A stretch of 64,000 nt of DNA from Thraustochytrium sp. TN22 (lineage: Eukaryota; Sar; Bigyra; Thraustochytrida; Thraustochytriidae), in contig JABLUY010000055.1 in the NCBI GenBank assembly GCA_013306675.1, positions 96,471 through 160,470 on the forward strand, read 5' to 3'. The number at the start of each line of letters is the position of its first letter. Within the stretch, counting starts at the first letter, position 1. The notes under the pieces were generated by a model. That model made no database searches. It was not told where the DNA came from and saw only the letters and a program-made list of their open reading frames with translations. The position numbers and the translations under genes are program-made. This document shows positions 11,701-18,617 of this stretch, in pieces.

Positions 11701-12895
11701 CTACATTGCCTGGCTTGCCAGGAAGCCTGAGATTAAGCGCGAGCAGCGCTGCAACTCTCTCCTCGGCTTTCCCTCGAGCGAGCACTTCGTGCGCTTCTTC
11801 CAATCGGTCTTTCATCCAACCTCGGAGGAGCTCTGGCGGCGCGTTCTCGAAGATGGAATCGATGTAAAGGGTGAGATGCCCGTGCTCGAGTCTCCCAACG
11901 ACGTACGCGCAGTCATGAAGGAGCTATTTCCCGACTTTCTGGCCAACCCGCGGTCGATGATCTACTGCATGATGGTCCTGCGCCTTGGCTTGACCAATGG
12001 GGCGCTTGCTGCCCTGGAAGGATTTACTTCGCCCAAGCCGGTGCAAACTCGCATCAAGCGCTTCTTCCCTGTTCTAGGGGTCGTGGGACAGCTACTTACC
12101 AGCTTCGACTATCTCCCAGAGTGCCTCTTAGAAGTGAATCCGGACTCATTCAAGGAGGGCGACCTCACCGACATCCTTTGTGTGGGCGACTGCAGTGACT
12201 TCCCTTGCGCCAGCATCAACGGCAACTTTGACATTGAGGTCTACTCGGACAAGGTCGGAGGCCCGGCGTTGCGCGGTCTCATCCTTGCGCTCCCCAACGG
12301 CATGGTTCACACCGCAAGCCCACTCGTCCTGGCTCGAGCAAGCGAGGCGAGCCTCATCGAGGCTGTCGCATCCAAGCGCCTCAGCAAGCTCAAACCGCAC
12401 CTTCGCCTGCTGTACGACAAGGGCGCGTCGAACGTTGGCCTCCGGCTTCCAAACATGAACAACGTCGCATCACCAGCACATAAGATCACGTTCGGCAAGA
12501 AGAAGGATCATTTTCTGCCGGAGGAGGTGAACCAGAACCGGGAGAACTCGGCCAAGCGTGCTTTCGTGGAACACAGGTTTGGGGATATCAAAGCTTTCCA
12601 TTTCCTCTCTCACTGTGTGAACAAGCAGAACATGCAGCGCGCCAACCATGCATGGTATTTCCTTCTCGGGCTCACTAACTTTGTGGGCGCCCCCAGCTGC
12701 AAACGTCGCGATCGTCCGGGCCAGATCACAACCACCGATAAGTACGACCGATTCGACGTCTGTCATGCGAGTCTGTACCTCTTGCGCTCAGCCTATACCG
12801 CGAGGATGAAGCGGTGGCTCGCGCTCTTAGACACCAGCGATGCAGCTCCTGAGAAGCGCGCCAAGCTACCAGCCTTCTTGCACCACCTCATCTGA
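8747..12895 (+). CDS. Transposase fusing FEN1/XPG-type nuclease, SWIM zinc finger and DDE core
   Basis: 1382 aa from ATG 8747 (context CACCATGG). This start gives MGVLRFGEYI, matching the MGIxGLxxxI N-terminus of FEN1/XPG; an in-frame ATG at 8588 would add 53 unconserved residues. The nuclease residues are all present: D35 (VFDFGAAF), D86 (MDGAN), E306 and D308 (YEADAQ, as in EXO1), D333 and D335 (GLDSDL), and D392 in the LGNDVSPG turn. The N and I halves are separated by an insert longer than in FEN1. A SWIM finger CxCx6CxH spans 782-793. A basic KRARPARQ stretch follows near 950. The DDE core has D1148 or D1151 (GDCSDF), D1224 (LLYDKGAS) and E1275 (FVEHRFGDIKAF), the last two in DDE_Tnp_4-like context. 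No internal stop or frameshift. It should cut and join its own ends; the nuclease may trim flaps or nick ends. Domain calls are by eye. Confidence 0.82.
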   Translation: MGVLRFGEYIGKYAPTAPLPKFWTKRIESVRIVFDFGAAFAACKSTEAVREQWQSPGSFSPAVVRRLMDVVKQLKKCCGKLFIVMDGANSKWTPKSKEATDRARIARRALGRWAVATTLTRSSGLRLLRLAVNKICAMVRTARASSTGVKGLESSLEACLAEAGGVEVLDAWLVAAGGRVEGQRQAGPTWFDDQWKWPADLSRGGGETLSDQAWVALVLRAMELRPSTWARVVWNCLENNMWAALEETSAGQAAAIELVRGLLTGILETQKAQAVRWNTHTLREFYRRATQEWSTDKVVFVGSLYEADAQVVATRDLLAVAEPDSEVFVVGLDSDLYILAKDKEHVLLGFKYRGNSHLPEAYKITDAVLEHVGMSNFSDEDFRLLAAFLGNDVSPGVKMGKGGPEGGTAQQAVTECVRVYSEVVSNTIGEIDGDSLDFYDCRDNLLSQCVDQWREIIGQRSHPDTLWSDESLLVEQLAHSMVVFESYPVIVCVSQDEPQRPQLLPPSSVLGPLPPLSWRLVCLSDVSRVIPMTAASRTVQVLTYLKVDTVHAFNCCTEGVYSYSHKATNAERFDPPRAPDIALLANRGADKPLDIWTKSEIANFLSWRGFSLESSCSVSTARDTLKKFFEIHGRGARHLCISMPSLLAFDSYTPVALQYVLQKNALPVGLAGLLELAENRVARIDAQALDDFAPRFPTTKDRGMRLINGGHLVLGTVKVFTQGAAAWFTEAPPGFRDNVPPMVVHIRCHSSMKSTQQAAVVLFAVRENSDALVPLPYPYSRCTCWQQTSLCSHQFAVVLLVAILQRCRAAWNLPPEDFAKAIQDRFPPDVRRLIDTIQTTDSYSRKTESARRAWQASADALTESERSGSLEVDSDDEDALIIPTLGEQHGRQSHQKERPRKRARPARQTQDAAAAQMRLDGTVSDGSKLIRQVDVFLHRQRQPELTSAGAAAEAGFAQRQLDGPFAWSKAMFKLQVHVLRQLQRNYIAWLARKPEIKREQRCNSLLGFPSSEHFVRFFQSVFHPTSEELWRRVLEDGIDVKGEMPVLESPNDVRAVMKELFPDFLANPRSMIYCMMVLRLGLTNGALAALEGFTSPKPVQTRIKRFFPVLGVVGQLLTSFDYLPECLLEVNPDSFKEGDLTDILCVGDCSDFPCASINGNFDIEVYSDKVGGPALRGLILALPNGMVHTASPLVLARASEASLIEAVASKRLSKLKPHLRLLYDKGASNVGLRLPNMNNVASPAHKITFGKKKDHFLPEEVNQNRENSAKRAFVEHRFGDIKAFHFLSHCVNKQNMQRANHAWYFLLGLTNFVGAPSCKRRDRPGQITTTDKYDRFDVCHASLYLLRSAYTARMKRWLALLDTSDAAPEKRAKLPAFLHHLI

Positions 12896-12914
12896 AACAC
12901 TGGGTACCATGGTA

Positions 12915-14138
12915 CTAATAATTATCGCAACTCTCAATATCCGAGGCGAGCACCGGATCAGCAGCATCACCCGTAGCATCACCCAAACTCGCTTGCCGGT
13001 CGGCGTCGGCCAACATGCGACCCCTCGCTTCGAGGAACCCCTCGTGGAATGGCGTGACCACTCCACACACTCCACGCTGCCCTTTAAATAGGCTGACTTG
13101 GTCCTGCAGGTCTCGACGAGCTTGTCGAGCGCAATCCTCCCGCTCCTCCGCCTCCCTGATCCTTGCCGTGGCGCTGTCCACATCCCTCCGCAACGCCTGG
13201 AGCTCCTCTTCATCCGTGGACCTGGACGCCTCGAAGAGGGCGCTCGCCGCGTCGTGGAGACGTTTTGTTTCGCGGGCTGAGGCTTCGGTTGCTTTCAGGT
13301 CAGATTGCGCCTTGGCAAGCTGTGCAGACGCAATTGCAAACTGCACCTCCATAGCGTGCTCGGCGTCGTACTTCTCAGCTTCGACCTCCTCATTCAGGGC
13401 AAGCACTTCCGTAATATCTACAAGCGCATTTGCGAGGGCTTTCTCCGCGTCATCGCGCCGCGTCCGTTCCTCGTCGGCACGTTCACCTTCTACCATGACG
13501 AGCCCCGCTAGGACGCCAAGAGCCGAGGCGACATGCCTCGGGCTTTCCAGCCCGTGCGACTTCAGTGCAGCTGTGCTGGCCCGATCCAGGCGAGAGGAAG
13601 TGAGAGCAGTGCCCGTGCGCGGCGACACACAAGCAGAAAACTTAACGTCCGGGACGACAATCGCAGCTGGTCTTGGACGCGATATATTTCTCGAATGGGT
13701 CGTGAGGGTGAATTTGTCGGCCGGGTCCGTCCGGGCTGAAACATCCACGTAGAAGAGCAGTCTGCGAGCGCAATTGGAGTAGTCTGTGGAGTCTGGCCCA
13801 ACTGGAGGAACGCTGTCATCTAAGCGCACGAAGCATTCAGGCCGGAAATGCCGATATCCAACATACTGACTGGTTGGCGCCACCTCCCTCAACTGGGACT
13901 CTTGGATGCCGAGGTGCTTTAGCCAGCGAGCACGCACGTTGATCCCATTATGCGCACGCTTTGCTCCAGGAAGCTTGACTAAGTACCCCGACACCGTAAG
14001 CTCGCCACCGTCACGATCGGCCTCTTGGCATGCACCAACTCTGGCACGTGCCACCACCTTGGTGCACAAACAACTGCCCTTCGGCGAGCGACGAGTGCGC
14101 CGCTTCTTCTGAGAAGGCTCCGCGTCGTCTTGATCCAT
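12915..14138 (-). CDS. THAP-like N-terminus plus coiled coil; second transposon protein
   Basis: 407 aa, convergent with the transposase. The basic start (KKRRTRRS at 11-18) looks like a nuclear signal. Residues about 23-103 resemble a THAP DNA-binding domain: early C23 and C25, VKLPG at 54-58, ARWLKHLG at 70-77, and RHFRPECF at 96-103, matching the family's FP, W and C-x2-H-F...CF landmarks. The expected third zinc ligand before H97 is Gly94 instead of Cys, so the domain may be degenerate or fold without standard zinc binding. Residues about 215-355 are Ala/Glu/Arg-rich heptad-like sequence, probably a dimerising coiled coil. A separate DNA-binding partner encoded beside the transposase recalls the Myb-like second protein of Harbinger elements. 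Gene real with good confidence; THAP assignment moderate. Confidence 0.6.
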   Translation of the reverse strand: MDQDDAEPSQKKRRTRRSPKGSCLCTKVVARARVGACQEADRDGGELTVSGYLVKLPGAKRAHNGINVRARWLKHLGIQESQLREVAPTSQYVGYRHFRPECFVRLDDSVPPVGPDSTDYSNCARRLLFYVDVSARTDPADKFTLTTHSRNISRPRPAAIVVPDVKFSACVSPRTGTALTSSRLDRASTAALKSHGLESPRHVASALGVLAGLVMVEGERADEERTRRDDAEKALANALVDITEVLALNEEVEAEKYDAEHAMEVQFAIASAQLAKAQSDLKATEASARETKRLHDAASALFEASRSTDEEELQALRRDVDSATARIREAEEREDCARQARRDLQDQVSLFKGQRGVCGVVTPFHEGFLEARGRMLADADRQASLGDATGDAADPVLASDIESCDNY

Positions 14139-15096
14139 GTCTTGGCCAGTAGCGGCCGCACGCAGATCACCTGCTTGTTGATGGCAGGCACCCAGATGGA
14201 GTTCAGGTGCGCCTCAGACCTCCAAAGCGCCACTTTGGCCCTGGAATCACCTCGTAAGAGTCACGGCAGGCCCTGGTCTACGTCCTAGCTGCTCAATCGC
14301 TCCCAAGGCCACGGCAGAGCTCGACGTGGGGACCTCCTTTTGAGTCCCTCAGGCCAATGACCCGCACAGCGCCTATGTAGGCTTTCAAAAGCCCACAATT
14401 CGCTTTGGAGAACGTTCAGGTATAGGTCCACCTGATGTGAAGGTCTTTGCGACTAATCAAAGCCTGTGGCGAGACTGAGCGGGACACCAAGGAGAGACTT
14501 TTTTTGGACTTCCTTCGAACTCCTCTGCCGAAGCCGTCGAGGCGTCTCAGAAGCTAGCACACGAGTATCAGAGCCTCCAACCACCCTCTCAGCCGTAGCC
14601 AAGACGCGCCGGGGCACCAGGAGAGCGTGCGAGCTCAGGAGAGCACCACCAAAATCGTCAAGATCGACGTCTCGCCACCTCCTAGGGGCAATTCCGACGT
14701 CTCGACCCAGTATGGTGGGCTGACGTAGTGGCGGGATGTCGAGGGTGATGTATAGAAGCCCTAGAGCAGCCCCAACACGAACCCGAAGCCCTCACTCCTG
14801 TGCACCAAGTGCTCGAAGTAGGCGTCCAAACCGTGGATGAGCCCGCCCAATGTCGGTTCGCCGCCGCCTTCAGCGGGACCGCGAAGCCTCGGCACGCGCA
14901 CCAGCGCGGCCTCACACCACCACACGCCGACTAGCCCCGCCCGTCAGCGCGCCCCCTCCCCGCCACGCCCGCACGAGCGCACGAAGCCATCCACGCGCAA
15001 GCAGGCATTTCTGCTGCTTCACTGGGAATAGACGCCGAGCTTCGCTGCCGGCCCCCCGGCGCAGGTGCGCCTTAACACGTATTATACATATTGAGA
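14139..15096. other. Right non-coding arm of the transposon
   Basis: About 960 bp between the THAP-like gene start and the right terminal repeat. It should contain that gene's promoter. No long open frame shows conserved motifs. Base composition is less GC-skewed than the host DNA to the right, except for a C-rich patch at 14920-14975. Confidence 0.5.
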
Positions 15097-15111
15097 CGGC
15101 GCAGGGTCCAT
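15097..15111 (-). repeat. Right terminal inverted repeat of the transposon (with AT)
   Basis: CGGCGCAGGGTCCAT, the exact inverse of 8437-8451. Host sequence resumes with GGGAACC; beyond the AT there is no match to the left flank (GGCGA), so any target duplication is limited to AT. Confidence 0.75.
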
Positions 15112-15643
15112 GGGAACCAGGAAGGTCAGGGGCGCCAGTGCAGCCCAGTGCAGGCCGATCGTGTGGAGATTCTTGCTCCAATGTTAGCCAGCAGAGTGAC
15201 GTAAAAGCGAGCCGAGCCCTCGCTTCAAGAAGGAGGCAGCTGCGTGCTCCAATTCACTTGACTCTCATGCTTGCAAGACCGTGACTTCTGCATGAACCAT
15301 GCGGTAGGATACCATGGTGGGTAGTAACTTAGGTTTGGGTAGTCATCAGGAAACTAGCACGCTGACTGTAGACGACTCGGATGTTTTTCATCCTGGCATC
15401 TGCATCCTCATGGTCACGTCCACGGCCTCGGCGCCAAGCACAAGGGCAGCATCATCTGACACAGATCTCGATCGCCGCCTCGCGTGCGAAGGCCGCACGG
15501 GCGTGGCAGCGGCGCGCGGCAGCGCGGCAGCGCCTCGCGCGGAGCCTGGTGGCGGTGGTTGGTACCACAGGTAGTACGACCACTCACGCTGAGCGAGGGC
15601 GTCGAGGTCGTCGGCGGCGGCGACGTCCTCCATCACCACCGCC
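15112..15643. other. Intergenic region between transposon and seipin-like gene
   Basis: About 530 bp of host DNA that should hold the seipin-like promoter. No gene, RNA or clear repeat was recognised. Confidence 0.5.
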
Positions 15644-17074
15644 ATGGAGGACGAGGAGGCCCTGCGCGAGGGCTTCGGCGGGCCAGCGGGCCAGCGCGAG
15701 GAAGCCCGGAGCGTGCGCAGGAGAGCCTTCCCGCAGCAGGAGGGCTGGGCGCCTCGCCGCCAGCCAGAGGACTGGGAGGAGGAGCGCGGCTGGGGCGGAG
15801 CGGGCAGTGGCGCGTACGGGACGCAGTCGCAGCCGCAGTCGCAGCAGGACAAAAGCCGCCGCAAGCCCTGGATCCCGACAGGCGCGCGCAAGCTCGTGGT
15901 CCGCGTAACCGCGGCCTTTGGCATCGCGTCGGTGCTGCTGACGCTCGCGGCGCTCGTGGCGCTTGTGGCGTACATCTTCGTGTACGTGCAGTCCATGCCG
16001 CACGCGTTGAACATGGAGGCAGAGCTCTTCTTCGATTTTGATCCCGAGGACCAAGGCCAGGTGGCGCTGGACGCCGCGGCCTTGGCGCCCGGCGCGCTGC
16101 CGCGGGCCGAGGTGGACCTACACCGGGCGTCCAAGCAGTGGTCCGGCCGGCACGAGGACGACGCGAGCCACCAGGCCTCCGTAGACGTGGCGCTGAGCCC
16201 GGGTTTCCTGTACGACGTTCAGCTGCAGCTAGCGCTACCTGAGCCTGATCAATACATGCGACGCATAGGTAACTTCATGGTGGCGACAAGGCTGCTCTCG
16301 CGTCGCAAGCACGAACTCGCGCGATCGAAGCGGCCATTGTTGGCGCACGCAAGGCCAGAGCCCAAGCGCTGGCGCGCGCGGTCCTGGCTTGCGTACTTGA
16401 TCCCGCTCTGGGGCGGCGAGGAGTTCGATCCGGTCCAGGAGCACGCCCTCGCGGCCAAGGCGCATCAGCTCGTGGACCTGGATGTCTTCGAGGGCTTTCG
16501 CGAGCGCTACGAGGCCGAACACCGCGTTCGGTTCGTGCACGTGCACCTCAGCACACCATTGGTGCAGCTCTACGCCGCCAAGCTACAATTTCACTGCCGC
16601 CTCGAGGGCCTCGCATACTACATGCACCACTACTTCTTCACGAGCTTCGCCATTTATATGATTTCGGTATGCGGCACGGTGGCCATGGCGCTCTACGGCA
16701 CAGCAGCCGCCTTTAGCGTCTTCTCCGCGGTTGCCCTTTCCCTCCCGGACGATGGCGACGATGAGGCGCTTTATGAGACCGCGGCCGGCGACGTCGATGA
16801 CTTCAACGCGGACGCGCGTACCGGCTTTGGCGGCCGGGGCGGAGCGCGCGGCTTCGGCGGGGGTGGCTTCCCTGCCTTCGACGAGGACGAGGACGAGGAC
16901 GAAGAGGATGACTTTCTGCGCGGCCGGCGCGCCCGCGCCAGGCACCGTGGGGCGCGTGGCCGCCGACCCGCTGCCAACACAGCGCCGCGCACACGGGAGG
17001 ACCCAGGGATGGACGCCTTCGACCTGGGTGGCATCGACCCACCGCCCACGCCGGCCTCAGCAGTGGACGCCTGA
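15644..17074 (+). CDS. Seipin-like lipid droplet protein
   Basis: 476 aa, starting at an ATG in context GCCATGGAG. After a disordered cytosolic N-terminus, a first transmembrane helix spans about 88-116. The lumenal part carries the seipin signature: LSPGFLYDVQLQLALPEPDQY at about 184-204 followed by IGNFMVATRLLS (208-219). A second transmembrane helix lies at about 330-358 (FAIYMISVCGTVAMALYG). The long C-terminal tail is Gly-rich, then acidic (DEDEDEDEEDD), then Arg-rich. Seipins form ER rings that control triacylglycerol flow into nascent lipid droplets, which would suit an oil-storing protist. The stop codon sits inside the first unit of a tandem repeat. The lumenal motif and two-helix topology make the family call good. 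Confidence 0.8.
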   Translation: MEDEEALREGFGGPAGQREEARSVRRRAFPQQEGWAPRRQPEDWEEERGWGGAGSGAYGTQSQPQSQQDKSRRKPWIPTGARKLVVRVTAAFGIASVLLTLAALVALVAYIFVYVQSMPHALNMEAELFFDFDPEDQGQVALDAAALAPGALPRAEVDLHRASKQWSGRHEDDASHQASVDVALSPGFLYDVQLQLALPEPDQYMRRIGNFMVATRLLSRRKHELARSKRPLLAHARPEPKRWRARSWLAYLIPLWGGEEFDPVQEHALAAKAHQLVDLDVFEGFRERYEAEHRVRFVHVHLSTPLVQLYAAKLQFHCRLEGLAYYMHHYFFTSFAIYMISVCGTVAMALYGTAAAFSVFSAVALSLPDDGDDEALYETAAGDVDDFNADARTGFGGRGGARGFGGGGFPAFDEDEDEDEEDDFLRGRRARARHRGARGRRPAANTAPRTREDPGMDAFDLGGIDPPPTPASAVDA

Positions 17075-17148
17075 GGGCTTGTGCGCCTGAGGGTTTGGAC
17101 GCCTGAGGGTTTGGACGCCTGAGGGCCTGGACGCCTGAGGGCTTGCGC
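17069..17148 (+). repeat. Five-copy 16-bp minisatellite spanning the seipin stop codon
   Basis: GCCTGAGGG recurs at 17069, 17085, 17101, 17117 and 17133, a regular 16-bp period with a unit close to GCCTGAGGGTTTGGAC. The seipin-like stop TGA (17072-17074) lies within the first copy. Confidence 0.9.
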
Positions 17149-17195
17149 TATTCCCGCTCGCCCAACCGACTGCCCGACCGACCGACTAACACCTC

Positions 17196-18617
17196 TCACT
17201 CAGCATGCACCGCCGCTGCCGCCCCCGCCGCCGCCCCCGCCCACATCACGTAGGCGGCCTCGAACAGCACGAGCAGCACGAGCAGTGCAAAGACGGGTGC
17301 ACAGCGGCGCGGGCCGGCGTGACCCAGTGCGCGGATGCGCGGGCCTGCGCGCTGGTCCCAGTGCGCATCCCAGCGCTCCGCGACGCTGGCCTCGACGCCA
17401 CGCCGCAAGGCAGCGAGGCGCGCCTCGCTGCCGTCCTCGAAAAGCAGGCTCGCCAGCTGGTCCGCGAGCTGCGCCTCGGTGCGGAAGACGAGGCCGTTCT
17501 TCTCGTGCTGCACGAGCTCGTCTAGGCAGGCAAAGTCGACCGCGCACACCGGCAAGCCGGCGCCAAACATGTCGACCACCTTCATGGGCAGATCGAGCCC
17601 AGACGAGGAGGTGTGCAGGCAGACGCCGAGGTCCATGCAGGCCAGTAGCAAGGGGTAGTCAGCATGTTCGAGCCAGACGGAGCGCACCGCCACGTTGCGC
17701 ATGCCCAGCGCCTCCGCGCGCGCCAGATACATGTCGCGCTGCGGGCCCTTGCCCGTGACAACGCAGATGGCGCCGCGGGCCGCGACGGCCGGGTGCGCGT
17801 CCAGGCGCGCGAGCGCTGCCAGCAGGATGCCAAAGTCCTCGTCGGGCGTCCAGCTCGTCGACGACACGATGAGCGCCGGACGGTCGCTGCGCAGCGTCGC
17901 CGCGCGCCCGCGCACAGCGCGCTGCGAAAAAATATTGCCGCGGCCGCCCGAGATGAGGTCGCCCAGGCGCTCCCAGACCTCGTGCTGCTCCGCGGGCTGC
18001 AGCGGACGGAAAATCGCCGGCGGCTTATCGTAAAGAACCTGCACGCTGTCCTCTCGAATGCTAAAGTTGGCGCCCAGCCATTGTCGCAGCGCGTTCGTCA
18101 CGCACAGATGCGCGTCGCCGATGGCGCGGCCCAGCACGCGCTCGTAGGCTCGAGCGAAGCGCACGGCCGGGTGCTTTTCGCCGCTCGCGAACGAGAGCGC
18201 CAGGATCGTGAAGCCCAAGTTGTGCCAGTCCACCACGATGCGCGTGCCGCGCAGCCAGCGCAGCGCCGCCAGGACGAGAAAGGTCGGGATGCAGGGCGGA
18301 TTCTGCACGATGACCACGTCAAGCTCGCGCTCGCCTGCGAGCGCCGCGAAGACCTGCCACACCTGCTGCGCCACCTTGACCGGCGCGTACAGCAGGAGCA
18401 GGCGTCGAGGCAGCCCGCTTGTGACCGGGTCGGCGAGTCGCGTCTCGTGCACCTTGGCGTTCTCCGTCAGCTCCTGCACACACGGACTGCCCTTGGCACC
18501 GACCACCGCGACGCTCGCCACCCAGTCCTGCCGCGCCAGCGAGAGCGCGTGGTACTGCATGCGCGGCGACCTGCCCACGTCGCCCAGCACAAGGACGGCG
18601 GCATGCAGACCGCTCAT
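17196..18617 (-). CDS. ALG1: ALG1-type chitobiosyldiphosphodolichol beta-mannosyltransferase
   Basis: 473 aa from ATG 18617 (MSGLHAAVLVLGDVGRSPRMQ); the frame stays open to 18833, but the extra 72 residues are Arg/Ala-rich and unconserved. The GDVGRSPRMQYHALSLA opening, DVVIVQNPP, IVVDWHNLG, SSTSWTPDEDF and GLDLPMKVVDMFGAGLPVCA are hallmarks of ALG1, a GT33/GT-B enzyme that adds the first mannose to dolichol-PP-GlcNAc2 on the cytosolic ER face. ALG1 usually has an N-terminal anchor. Here the clear hydrophobic helix is at the C-terminus (FALLVLLVLFEAAYVMWAG), so either the topology differs or an upstream exon is missed. Its start codon overlaps that of the deaminase gene on the other strand. 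Confidence 0.9.
   Translation of the reverse strand: MSGLHAAVLVLGDVGRSPRMQYHALSLARQDWVASVAVVGAKGSPCVQELTENAKVHETRLADPVTSGLPRRLLLLYAPVKVAQQVWQVFAALAGERELDVVIVQNPPCIPTFLVLAALRWLRGTRIVVDWHNLGFTILALSFASGEKHPAVRFARAYERVLGRAIGDAHLCVTNALRQWLGANFSIREDSVQVLYDKPPAIFRPLQPAEQHEVWERLGDLISGGRGNIFSQRAVRGRAATLRSDRPALIVSSTSWTPDEDFGILLAALARLDAHPAVAARGAICVVTGKGPQRDMYLARAEALGMRNVAVRSVWLEHADYPLLLACMDLGVCLHTSSSGLDLPMKVVDMFGAGLPVCAVDFACLDELVQHEKNGLVFRTEAQLADQLASLLFEDGSEARLAALRRGVEASVAERWDAHWDQRAGPRIRALGHAGPRRCAPVFALLVLLVLFEAAYVMWAGAAAGAAAAVHAE

Larger units (their letters stand above)
8439..15109. mobile_element. DNA transposon, 6.67 kb, two convergent genes, 13-bp terminal inverted repeats
   Basis: The outer 13 bases (GGACCCTGCGCCG at 8439-8451) recur perfectly inverted at 15097-15109. 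Both ends are flanked by AT (8437-8438 and 15110-15111), consistent with a 2-bp AT target duplication or a 15-bp inverted repeat. Inside are a plus-strand nuclease-SWIM-DDE transposase gene and a minus-strand THAP-like coiled-coil gene that converge with only 19 bp between their stop codons. The two reading frames are intact, so the copy may be recent and potentially active. The DDE core resembles DDE_Tnp_4/IS5-type transposases (PIF-Harbinger/ISL2EU group). ISL2EU elements are known for AT target duplications and THAP domains; Academ elements are known to carry an XPG-like nuclease. This element mixes features of both, so I leave the superfamily open. Confidence 0.8.
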
